Assembly (NCBI GenBank): GCA_964636325.1 | Contig: CAZWRV010000156.1 | Location: forward strand, 1-9,149 | Direction: 5' to 3' | DNA: 9,149 nt | Source of the DNA: CAZWRV01 sp964636325 | GTDB taxonomy: Bacteria; Verrucomicrobiota; Lentisphaeria; Victivallales; GWF2-50-93 | Shown here: positions 1-5,783 of the stretch, piece by piece | Numbering within the stretch: position 1 is the stretch's first letter | Layout: every line of letters begins with the position of its first letter | The notes under the pieces: generated by a model | What the model saw: only the letters and a program-made list of their open reading frames with translations | The model's database searches: none | Told to the model about the DNA's origin: nothing | Position numbers and translations under genes: made by a program

Positions 1-36
1 CGACAAAGATAACGACAAAGTTCGCGACAAAGATGG
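1..36 (+). repeat. 12-nt tandem repeat array, three units
   Basis: Three consecutive 12-mers share CGACAAAG and differ in the last four bases: ataa, ttcg and atgg. They run directly into the 16-mer GCGAGTTTCAGAGGAG. The array may continue beyond the left edge. The matching array at 4377-4412 on the other strand has the same period and the same position before the 16-mer. Confidence 0.85.
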
Positions 37-99
37 GCGAGTTTCAGAGGAGAGTGCCGCTCTGGCGGGGAAATCCGCCAGTTCTGTCGGTGTGAAACT
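36..99 (+). repeat. Repeat unit 1: 16-mer, hairpin, GAAACT end
   Basis: The unit opens with GGCGAGTTTCAGAGGAG, identical over 17 nt to 159-175. It then has a hairpin (62-68 CTGGCGG with 75-81 CCGCCAG, 6-nt loop) and closes with AGTTCTGTCG and TGAAACT. AGTTTC (40-45) and GAAACT (94-99) are inverted, so the ends of the unit can pair. The hairpin differs completely from that of unit 2, although both sides of it are conserved. Confidence 0.75.
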
Positions 100-169
100 T
101 AAAGTAGCGCAGGTATTCCTACCTGCGAACCGCAGACAGGAATGTCTGCGTTACTTGAGGCGAGTTTCA
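93..169 (+). repeat. Twin hairpins enclosed by an outer stem
   Basis: Two perfect 8-bp hairpins stand side by side, separated by AAC. The first is CGCAGGTA-TTCC-TACCTGCG (108-127) and the second is CGCAGACA-GGAA-TGTCTGCG (131-150). They are enclosed by AAGTAG/TTACTT (102-107 with 151-156, one G-T pair) and by TGAAACT/AGTTTCA (93-99 with 163-169). The whole can fold as a cloverleaf-like figure in RNA or as a cruciform in DNA. It is not a tRNA: there is no T-arm consensus and no acceptor/CCA logic. Confidence 0.7.
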
Positions 170-217
170 GAGGAGTGGCCTTCTGCGAGATTCGCAGTTC
201 TGTCGTTCAGAAACTCG
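159..217 (+). repeat. Repeat unit 2: 16-mer, hairpin, GAAACTCG end
   Basis: This is the second copy of the unit at 36-99. It opens with the identical 17-mer. Its own hairpin is CTGCGA-GAT-TCGCAG (183-197), followed by TTCTGTCG and CAGAAACTCG. CGAGTTTC (161-168) and GAAACTCG (210-217) form an 8-bp inverted pair at the ends of the unit. The 5' arm is shared with the twin-hairpin figure, so the two foldings exclude each other. Confidence 0.75.
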
Positions 218-280
218 ACGGAGGGCGAAGCCGTGCTGAGCCGCGGTTAAGCTCGGCTCAACCCTCCAGAAGGCGACAAA
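211..280 (+). repeat. GGAGGG/CCCTCC module, left copy
   Basis: Positions 211-244 match the reverse complement of 4468-4501 with one mismatch in 34, and 220-244 are identical over 25 nt. Paired arms are GGAGGG (220-225) with CCCTCC (262-267) and TGAGCCG (237-243) with CGGCTCA (254-260). An alternative local hairpin spans 245-263 with one A-C mismatch. AGGCGACAAAG follows (270-280), linking the module to the tandem-array motif exactly as in the right copy. Confidence 0.75.
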
Positions 281-315
281 GCTCTGAGCCCGACGAAGAC
301 AGCATATATATAAAT

Positions 316-3300
316 TCATCCGTTTCTCATCGTGTCGGCCGGGTTTCGAGAAACTGCGAATCTCGCAGCTTCGGCTATCCAAAAGAATCCAAAGGCGGCG
401 ATCAGCGCGATGACGGTCGCGAATACCGGGGACGCGATGCCCGCCAGGCCGGCATGTGCCGGTATCTGCGGTATCACCGCCGAAAAAACTCCCGCCAGCA
501 GGCCTGCCGCAAACACAAAGGAATGCTCCCATGAAAGCAACCTGTAAATCTCGCCGCGGGAAAATCCCAAGGCCGTCAGCACAGCGATCTCGCGCCTCCG
601 ATCCAGGCCGTTCCGCAGGATGACCATGCCGAGTCCGGCGGTTCCAAGGATGAGCCCAAATCCGCCGAGCACAAGGAAGATGTCGATATACGTCCTCTCG
701 ACGCTCCAGAACTCGTCTAGCCTTTCCGTGGAGCTTACGACTTCCACCCCGTAGTCCTCCAGTGCAAATGCTATCTGCGAAGTGGCCTTTTCGGCAACGG
801 ATGGGCTCTTGATATCTACAAGGAATATTTTGTAGCCGGCTGACGGGAAATGGTTTGACAAAACATCCGTTGAAACCACTATGCCGCCCTGCAGGATAGA
901 ATTGTCGAGTGCGGCGGCCAGCCTTACTTTCAGGATTCCGCCGTCCGCGTCCGGAATCTCGATGATGTCGCCAAGCGACTTCCTGAGCTGCCACTGGATC
1001 ATGTTTTTGTCAGCGACGCCGTTGACTATGGCGTCCTCCTCCTTCAGCAGCGTCCACGGGCTTCCCTTCACTTCCTTGTATGTCCCTGCGAACTTGAACG
1101 CGCCACGTGATATGAATTGGTCCGGATCGACGCCTAAGAGTCTCGGCCTCGTCACCTGGTTGAGGTTGAGGCAGCTCGCATCGTCGCCGTCGTCGACCAT
1201 CATCCGGACAAATGACGCACCGTCGGCGACAGCGTCCTCGATGCCCAGTTTCCGGATTCCCTGTGGAGACGAGGGATCATACGGGACAGGGATCGACGTC
1301 TCGCAGAAAAGCTGGAAGCCGCCTGTTCCTGAAACGCTCGATCCGGCGTCCGTCGACGGACTCTTCCTGTTAACCGCGACAGCCGCGAGAATGAAGACCG
1401 GCAGGGCAACCATGCAGAACACAGACATGCTTCTACCCCTGCTCCGGCAGAGATTCCGCAGGGCAATCGCGTGCAGTTGCAGTATCCCGTCCCCGGCTTG
1501 CATACGATATTTCCCCATCCATCCCATGAAAATCGCGGACGAAGCGGCAAGAAACGCAACTCCCGACAGAAAGAACATGCCCGGTCCGGAAGTCTCTCCG
1601 AAACCGAAGATGCCTGAAGAAAAGGCCAGCCCTGCGACGCTGAGTGCTACCCCGGCGGCAAACCATCTGCCCGGATGCGCCACTCCCTGCCCAATATCAG
1701 AGACATCCCTCGCCAGACCTATAAGGTTTCCCTTGAACTGCCTGTGGCACGTGAAGAAGACTGTGGCCGAAGCGGCAAGGAGGCATGCGGTAAAGCCGAT
1801 GGCCATCGAAGTTCCGGTTATTGTGACTTGCAGCTGCGAAGTCCGCACCGCGTCGTTCCAGGCATGAGCCAGCGCCCACGCCAGGAATCCCGTGCAGGCG
1901 GGTGAGGAAAGCGTGCCCGCAAAGGTTCCGAGAATCGCCGAAATCATCCCCTCGCCCAGAAATATTCCGCGAAGCTCCGTCTTCGAAAAGCCCGTCGAAA
2001 GCATCGTCGATATCTCCCGCCGCCTGTTTTGAATGTTGAACGACAGGATCAGGGACGACAGCAGCAGGGAAGAGACGATTACGAAGAAGGACATGCTCGT
2101 GAAAAGTCCGCCGAAGTCTATTGAGTTGGCGACCGCGTCCCTGGAATTCTTTCCTACCGGAAGGACTGATATTCCCAGCGAACTCCCGCTGGCATGCAGC
2201 ATGAACTTGGCGGCTATATCGCCCGAGGAATTCTTGTCCGCCAGATATCGGACGGCAGTCAAGGAGGACTTCGGGCCGCCCCACATCTTCCGTGCGTCGG
2301 CCAGTGTCACGAAGGCTTTTGGAGTTCCGCGGTATTTCATCCAGTAATCCTCGTCCTTGGGCCTTATTTTCGAGAGACTAATTGGCAGAGACGGATCCCA
2401 GTCACCGCATTTCTCTGTCTCGCCGATACCCTTGAAATCCGGCATTAGGAAGCGGTCGGACGCAGCGCCTTCGACAGGGACAACGCCTGCGACTTCAAAC
2501 CCCGAGCTGACCTCTTCGAGCGAGGTTCCCGCCTTCGGCAGGAAATATTTCAAAACCAACTTGTCGCCCCTGACTGCCGATAAATCATCCGCAAGCCATT
2601 GATTGACAATGATCTGGCCGTCAGTCAGATCCGGCACCATAGCGGAGTCCGGGAGGGATGAGACGAACGAATATGGAGTGCTTGATGCTTTCGAACTTAT
2701 CTCGTTCACGAAATAGCAGAAGACTCCTAGCGGATCGCTTCCGGAAGCCATAGCCGCATCCGCCTCGGCGCTGTCAAGGAAAATCCCGTCCGACTCAAGC
2801 TGTAGCAGTCCCCTTTCCGGAATTTCCCTGATCGCGATCCCCAGGTCGGAGATATTCAAGGATTTGAGGAATGCGGCCTTAATGTCCTCCTCTTTCGCCA
2901 GACCACCGGGCTCCCCGACGAGGAACAGGTTTGCGGAATCTGCGGTGCCGAGCCGTTCGGAGAGGAACTTGCGGTCCACGAATATGTTGCATGGGGAAAT
3001 CTGGCTGATTCCGATGCTGAAGTTCCCGAATTTTTCAGGAGGTAGAATCCCCGCAACCTTCAAGTTCACGGCCGAAGAAATGTCCTTGTCCCTGATGAAC
3101 GCCGAATATGTGCTGCCGGCCGCGGCCTTGCCGATTCGCACAACGATCTCGCCGCCGGGGCCGATCCCCAAAGCATCCGCCGTCCTTCCATTTACCAGGC
3201 ATTCGCCGGCCTTCAAGCCCAAGGAGCCGCAGGCAGGAGAAAAATCTGCGAACCCCGCATCCACACCGACAACCTGGATTCGGTTCGCCCTTTTCCTGCC

Positions 3301-3594
3301 TCCGTCGGACGAGGCAGTTCCTCTCGCGAGCATGACCGCAGAACATTTCGTCTTCAATGCGGCCCCGGCCGTATCGGAGAGTCCAGGCCGGATCAGATGC
3401 GACGAGGACAGGACCGCATATCCAGTCTTGCCGATATGTTCTTCGGCGATTCGCGAGAGTGAATTCCTTAGGGTGTCGCCGACGCCCAGGCTTCCGGCCA
3501 GTATCCAGGCGGCAAGAAAGAATCCGCCCGCGGCCGCAAGGTTCGCGCGCCAGTGGCAGGAGATATTGCGGGCTATCAAAGTTGCAAAATCCAT
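316..3594 (-). CDS. Large FtsX-family ABC transporter permease (two FtsX domains)
   Basis: This is the membrane subunit of an ABC exporter of the MacB/LolCE type, which moves or extracts envelope substrates by mechanical coupling. About 1092 residues are read from ATG 3594, which has AAAAGGA nine bases upstream. A longer GTG reading from 3636 lacks a ribosome site. I see about ten hydrophobic segments: near 17-38, then a roughly 455-residue extracytoplasmic domain, six segments between 495 and 741, a second soluble domain of about 230 residues, and three at 971-1076. Two FtsX signatures are visible, NRRREISTMLSTGF near 523-536 and DRRREIAVLTALGF near 998-1011, each followed by a hydrophobic helix. 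The ATPase gene lies 66 nt upstream, so the two make one operon. No periplasmic adaptor gene is in the window. The substrate is unknown. The size is large for the family, whose LolC/E members have about 400 residues and MacB about 650. Confidence 0.88.
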   Translation of the reverse strand: MDFATLIARNISCHWRANLAAAGGFFLAAWILAGSLGVGDTLRNSLSRIAEEHIGKTGYAVLSSSHLIRPGLSDTAGAALKTKCSAVMLARGTASSDGGRKRANRIQVVGVDAGFADFSPACGSLGLKAGECLVNGRTADALGIGPGGEIVVRIGKAAAGSTYSAFIRDKDISSAVNLKVAGILPPEKFGNFSIGISQISPCNIFVDRKFLSERLGTADSANLFLVGEPGGLAKEEDIKAAFLKSLNISDLGIAIREIPERGLLQLESDGIFLDSAEADAAMASGSDPLGVFCYFVNEISSKASSTPYSFVSSLPDSAMVPDLTDGQIIVNQWLADDLSAVRGDKLVLKYFLPKAGTSLEEVSSGFEVAGVVPVEGAASDRFLMPDFKGIGETEKCGDWDPSLPISLSKIRPKDEDYWMKYRGTPKAFVTLADARKMWGGPKSSLTAVRYLADKNSSGDIAAKFMLHASGSSLGISVLPVGKNSRDAVANSIDFGGLFTSMSFFVIVSSLLLSSLILSFNIQNRRREISTMLSTGFSKTELRGIFLGEGMISAILGTFAGTLSSPACTGFLAWALAHAWNDAVRTSQLQVTITGTSMAIGFTACLLAASATVFFTCHRQFKGNLIGLARDVSDIGQGVAHPGRWFAAGVALSVAGLAFSSGIFGFGETSGPGMFFLSGVAFLAASSAIFMGWMGKYRMQAGDGILQLHAIALRNLCRSRGRSMSVFCMVALPVFILAAVAVNRKSPSTDAGSSVSGTGGFQLFCETSIPVPYDPSSPQGIRKLGIEDAVADGASFVRMMVDDGDDASCLNLNQVTRPRLLGVDPDQFISRGAFKFAGTYKEVKGSPWTLLKEEDAIVNGVADKNMIQWQLRKSLGDIIEIPDADGGILKVRLAAALDNSILQGGIVVSTDVLSNHFPSAGYKIFLVDIKSPSVAEKATSQIAFALEDYGVEVVSSTERLDEFWSVERTYIDIFLVLGGFGLILGTAGLGMVILRNGLDRRREIAVLTALGFSRGEIYRLLSWEHSFVFAAGLLAGVFSAVIPQIPAHAGLAGIASPVFATVIALIAAFGFFWIAEAARFAVSRNPADTMRNG

Positions 3595-3603
3595 CCGGCC
3601 GAA

Positions 3604-3610
3604 TCCTTTT
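3604..3610 (-). promoter_or_regulatory. Ribosome binding site deciding the permease start
   Basis: AAAAGGA reads leftward, nine bases before ATG 3594. The in-frame GTG at 3636 has no purine-rich site before it. The first 14 residues of the longer reading also precede a typical short cytoplasmic lead into the first membrane helix, so the ATG is preferred. Confidence 0.6.
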
Positions 3611-3660
3611 TCAGTAGCGGCCAATAATCGCCGCACACAGTAACAGCGGCACCGATGAGA

Positions 3661-4356
3661 CTAGGCGGCATTTAGGTTCCCGTCGGCAAGTCTGTATGTC
3701 TTGCGCATCTTCGAGGAAATCTCCGGGGAATGGGTCGCCATAATTATCGTGAGAGACTCTTCGGCGTTGAGGCGCATGAATATTTCCGCGAGCGCCGCGG
3801 CGTTCTCTCGGTCGAGCGCGCCGGTCGGCTCGTCGGCCAGTATCAGGTGCGGACGGTTTATGAGAGCGCGGATTACTGCGACTCTCTGCTTCTGCCCGCT
3901 CGAGAGTTCGGACGGACGGGAGCCCGCCTTTGAGAAGAGCCCGAACATGTCAAGATATTTCTTCGCCCTCTCCACCGCGTCCTTGCGGCCGGCGGCGATG
4001 CCGGGGATTGTCGGGAGAAGAATATTTTCAAGGGCCGTGCACTGCGGCAAGAGCTGATGCTCCTGGAAGACGAAGCCAACCCTGTTGAGCCTGACTTCGC
4101 GGACATCCATTTCAGACAGTGAAGCGTAGTCTGTTCCTTCAAGCAGAATCCTGCCGGACGTCGCAGTGTCGAGCGTCCCGATGATGTTAAGGAGCGTCGT
4201 CTTGCCGGAACCGGAAGGCCCGGTAACTGCGACTGCGTCGCCCTTCCGGATTTCGAGGGAGACACCCTTCAAGACATGCTCCTCCGGGCCGTGGCCGATA
4301 CGGTAGCTCTTGGCGACATTGTCGAGGATCAATAGTTTTTCGGCATTGCCATCCAT
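3661..4356 (-). CDS. ABC transporter ATP-binding protein, LolD/MacB-like
   Basis: This cytoplasmic ATPase subunit of 231 residues, the usual length of LolD-type proteins, drives the permease encoded next. Visible motifs are Walker A GPSGSGKTT (46-54), Q-loop Q98 in FVFQEHQLLP, signature LSSGQKQRVA (151-160), Walker B with catalytic Glu in LILADEPT (171-178), D-loop GALD (179-182) and switch His209. The signature has Ser at the third position, where LSGGQ is usual. The insertion between Walker A and the Q-loop (GTLDTATSGRILLEG) is typical of the LolD/MacB/FtsE group. The start ATG has an adjacent AGAGGAGG that belongs to a dispersed repeat. No lipoprotein-specific partner is seen, so the symbol lolD is not assigned. 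Confidence 0.92.
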   Translation of the reverse strand: MDGNAEKLLILDNVAKSYRIGHGPEEHVLKGVSLEIRKGDAVAVTGPSGSGKTTLLNIIGTLDTATSGRILLEGTDYASLSEMDVREVRLNRVGFVFQEHQLLPQCTALENILLPTIPGIAAGRKDAVERAKKYLDMFGLFSKAGSRPSELSSGQKQRVAVIRALINRPHLILADEPTGALDRENAAALAEIFMRLNAEESLTIIMATHSPEISSKMRKTYRLADGNLNAA

Positions 4357-4359
4357 GTT

Positions 4360-4367
4360 CCTCCTCT
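4360..4367 (-). promoter_or_regulatory. Ribosome binding site of the ATPase gene, formed by a repeat
   Basis: AGAGGAGG lies three bases before ATG 4356 and is a near-perfect anti-16S match. Seven of its eight bases are the end of the dispersed 16-mer GCGAGTTTCAGAGGAG (4361-4376). The same 16-mer occurs twice at 37-52 and 160-175 with no start codon placed behind it, so the signal was apparently supplied by the repeat. Confidence 0.75.
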
Positions 4368-4376
4368 GAAACTCGC

Positions 4377-4412
4377 ATATCTTTGTCGGTATCTTTGCCG
4401 CGAACTTTGCCG
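4377..4412 (-). repeat. 12-nt tandem repeat array, three units (right copy)
   Basis: Read leftward the units are cggcaaagttcg, cggcaaagatac and cgacaaagatat. They abut the 16-mer as in the left array. Two units carry CGGCAAAG instead of CGACAAAG. The four trailing bases again alternate between ttcg and at-type endings. Confidence 0.85.
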
Positions 4413-4606
4413 CCTACCGGAGGGTTGAGCCATGCTCAACCGTTTCCCTGGACTCAGTGTACCGGGGGCGGCTCAGCACGGCTTCGCCCTCCATCGAGTT
4501 TTTCGTCACAAGAACTACGGACTTCGCATCCGCGGCTCTAATCTAGCCCTAAAAAAAACAAGTTCATCCCGTTTCCTCAGAATAAATATCCTCTTCGCCG
4601 ACGGCA

Positions 4607-4634
4607 TTGATTTAATTTTATATTGTTTTATATT
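4607..4634 (+). promoter_or_regulatory. Probable sigma-70-type promoter of the URO-D gene
   Basis: TTGATT (4607-4612) and TATATT (4629-4634) are spaced by 16 nt in the only AT-rich stretch of the intergenic region. Transcription would begin near 4641, giving a leader of about 30 nt that contains GAGGAG (4659-4664), five bases before ATG 4670. No equally good leftward promoter was found for the ABC operon. It may start in the same AT-rich stretch, in which case its leader would include the whole repeat block. Confidence 0.5.
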
Positions 4635-4669
4635 CTTGAGCTTTCACAAAATGCCATCGAGGAGCCAAA

Positions 4670-5734
4670 ATGCTTACACCCAGGGAAAATCTTATCAAGT
4701 CCATGAGGCGCCAAGGCTTTGAAAAAGTTCCGCTTGAGCCGAACGGGTTCTGCCCGTCGCAGGTGGAGGCGTTCAAGAAGCGCTTCGGCCACGACGACAT
4801 CGTCGGATGGTTCAACGCTCCGACCCGCGGAGTCGGCATCCCGACCGAACAGACATTCACCGACTGGAGGAAATACTACAGGCATGAGGAGCTGCCGTCG
4901 GACGTCTGGTTCAGCTCCACCGGCGTCGGCCATTCCCGCCAGCCGGGATGCTTCCACATGAGCCGCATGCACCATCCACTGAAAGGGGACGACGTCACCG
5001 CGGACGAGCTCAGGGAATACCCCTTCCCCGTCTACAATCCCGACAAGCTGGGCGACGTCCGTAAAAAGATTAACGATATCCACTCGCAGGGATTCGCTTC
5101 GTTCGCGGGGCTCGCATGCTCGGTCTGGGAAAGCGCCTGGTATATGAGGTCCATGGAGGATCTCATGGTCGACATGCTTTCGGACGACGAGAGGGCGACT
5201 GTCCTGCTGGACAGGGTGACTGCGCTTTCCTCGCAGACCACTGCCGCGGCCGCGGAGGCCGGAGCGGACATACTCCAGCTCGGCGACGACATCGGCATGC
5301 AGTCGACTCCGATGATGAGCGTCGACCTCTGGAGAAAGTGGATCAAGCCGCGACTCGGCAAGGTCATCAGCAGCGCAAAGGCGGTCAAGCCCGACGTCCT
5401 TATCTTCTATCACTCCTGCGGATACGTAATCCCCTTTCTAGAGGATCTCATAGAAGTCGGCGTGGAAATCCTCAATCCGGTCCAGCCGGAATGCATGAAG
5501 TTCGACGAGGTCTACAAGCTCGTCGGCGGAAGGATGTCGTTCTGGGGCACGATTGGGACTCAGACCACTCTGCCGTTCGGAAAGCCCGAGGATGTCAAGA
5601 AGGCCGTCTGGCACAACCTCGACGTATGCGGAAAGCAGGGCGGGATACTGATTTCGCCGACCCATCTCGTCGAGCCGGAAGTTCCGTGGGAGAACCTTGT
5701 GGCGATGAAGGAGGCGTGCGAGGAATACAGATGA
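4670..5734 (+). CDS. Uroporphyrinogen decarboxylase (URO-D) superfamily protein, methyltransferase-like
   Basis: A soluble TIM-barrel protein of 354 residues. Family marks are GDDIG (205-209), HSC with His248 and Cys250, the run ILNPVQPE (267-274), and the C-terminal GGILISPTHLVEPEVPWEN (324-342), where the barrel strand and loop of URO-D relatives normally sit. The haem-pathway HemE arginine motif of the type FMRQAGRY is absent at the N-terminus, so it is not HemE. Corrinoid methyltransferases of this superfamily (MtaA, MtbA, CmuA) bind zinc through His-X-Cys and a distant Cys. Here the His-X-Cys is present, but the place of the third ligand carries no clear Cys; Cys320 or His332 are the nearest candidates. 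Many such paralogues in anaerobes have unknown substrates. No corrinoid protein gene is adjacent. It is probably transcribed alone and is convergent with tatA. Confidence 0.85.
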   Translation: MLTPRENLIKSMRRQGFEKVPLEPNGFCPSQVEAFKKRFGHDDIVGWFNAPTRGVGIPTEQTFTDWRKYYRHEELPSDVWFSSTGVGHSRQPGCFHMSRMHHPLKGDDVTADELREYPFPVYNPDKLGDVRKKINDIHSQGFASFAGLACSVWESAWYMRSMEDLMVDMLSDDERATVLLDRVTALSSQTTAAAAEAGADILQLGDDIGMQSTPMMSVDLWRKWIKPRLGKVISSAKAVKPDVLIFYHSCGYVIPFLEDLIEVGVEILNPVQPECMKFDEVYKLVGGRMSFWGTIGTQTTLPFGKPEDVKKAVWHNLDVCGKQGGILISPTHLVEPEVPWENLVAMKEACEEYR

Positions 5735-5764
5735 TTTCAGGGGACTGCCAGACTTTGAAATCAT
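5731..5764 (+). terminator. Weak hairpin between converging URO-D and tatA genes
   Basis: ATGATTTCA (5731-5739) pairs perfectly with TGAAATCAT (5756-5764) around a 16-nt loop. The stem covers the URO-D stop codon and is followed by ATAATTTGTTA. The stem is AT-rich and the T-run is interrupted, so it is at best a weak terminator. It is the only candidate in the 49-nt gap between the genes. Confidence 0.35.
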
Positions 5765-5783
5765 ATAATTTGTTATGCCGCAA

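Larger units (their letters stand above)
1..290 (+). repeat. Composite intergenic repeat block, left copy
   Basis: This gene-free stretch is built from modules that recur, inverted, at 4360-4535. In order it holds a 12-nt tandem array (1-36), a first 16-mer GCGAGTTTCAGAGGAG (37-52) with a hairpin and GAAACT end (to 99), two back-to-back hairpins (108-150), a second 16-mer (160-175) with a different hairpin and a GAAACTCG end (to 217), and a module with GGAGGG/CCCTCC arms (220-267) followed by another CGACAAAG (273-280). It lies just beyond the 3' end of the leftward ABC operon. The exact matches of 16 and 25 nt to the other block are far beyond chance in 9 kb. No transposase or RNA family is recognised. 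The block may continue left of the window. Confidence 0.85.
4360..4535 (-). repeat. Composite intergenic repeat block, right copy (inverted)
   Basis: Read leftward, this block holds a short hairpin-like segment and GTAGTTCTTGTGACG (4504-4518). The GGAGGG/CCCTCC module follows (4419-4492 on the plus strand), then three 12-nt units and the 16-mer ending at the ATPase start. It is the inverted counterpart of the block at 1-290 but is arranged as module-array-16-mer, a circular permutation of the left order. The loop between TGAGCC (4426-4431) and GGCTCA (4470-4475) is 38 nt here against 10 nt on the left. The arms are conserved. An 8-bp hairpin GGTTGAGC-CAT-GCTCAACC (4423-4441) competes with that fold. 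Confidence 0.8.

Noticed and set aside
122..133. CCTGCGAACCGC shared with 9000-9011
   Set aside because: A 12-nt match between two places in 9 kb is expected by chance a few times, and the surroundings do not align.
93..169. tRNA-like gene suggested by the cloverleaf-like fold
   Set aside because: There is no acceptor stem with discriminator, no T-loop GTTC consensus and no anticodon-loop pattern. Both inner hairpins have 8-bp stems and 4-nt loops.
1..290. CRISPR array
   Set aside because: The repeated 16-mer occurs only twice here, 123 nt apart, with folded modules rather than uniform spacers between. The 12-nt tandem units have no spacers.
142..534. Rightward open frame of 130 codons at the left end
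   Set aside because: It is made from the repeat block and the antisense of the permease end. It is Arg/Ser-rich with no recognisable domain.
167..994. Leftward open frame of about 275 codons overlapping the permease 3' end
   Set aside because: It shares the strand with the permease but in another frame, is Arg-rich without domains, and its end only translates the repeat block. Its AAQHGFAL peptide recurs in a second frame at 4432-4722 because both read the same repeat.
3594..3636. GTG start at 3636 for the permease
   Set aside because: There is no ribosome binding site upstream, while ATG 3594 has AAAAGGA at a workable distance and a natural lead into the first membrane helix.
2864..3643. 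Rightward open frame of about 259 codons opposite the permease gene
   Set aside because: It is antisense to the N-terminal part of a well-supported permease. Composition is Pro/Ser/Arg-rich with no domain and no ribosome site noted.
4432..4722. Rightward open frame of 96 codons upstream of the URO-D gene
   Set aside because: It starts inside the repeat hairpin, runs through the probable promoter and the URO-D start in a different frame, and has no coding character.
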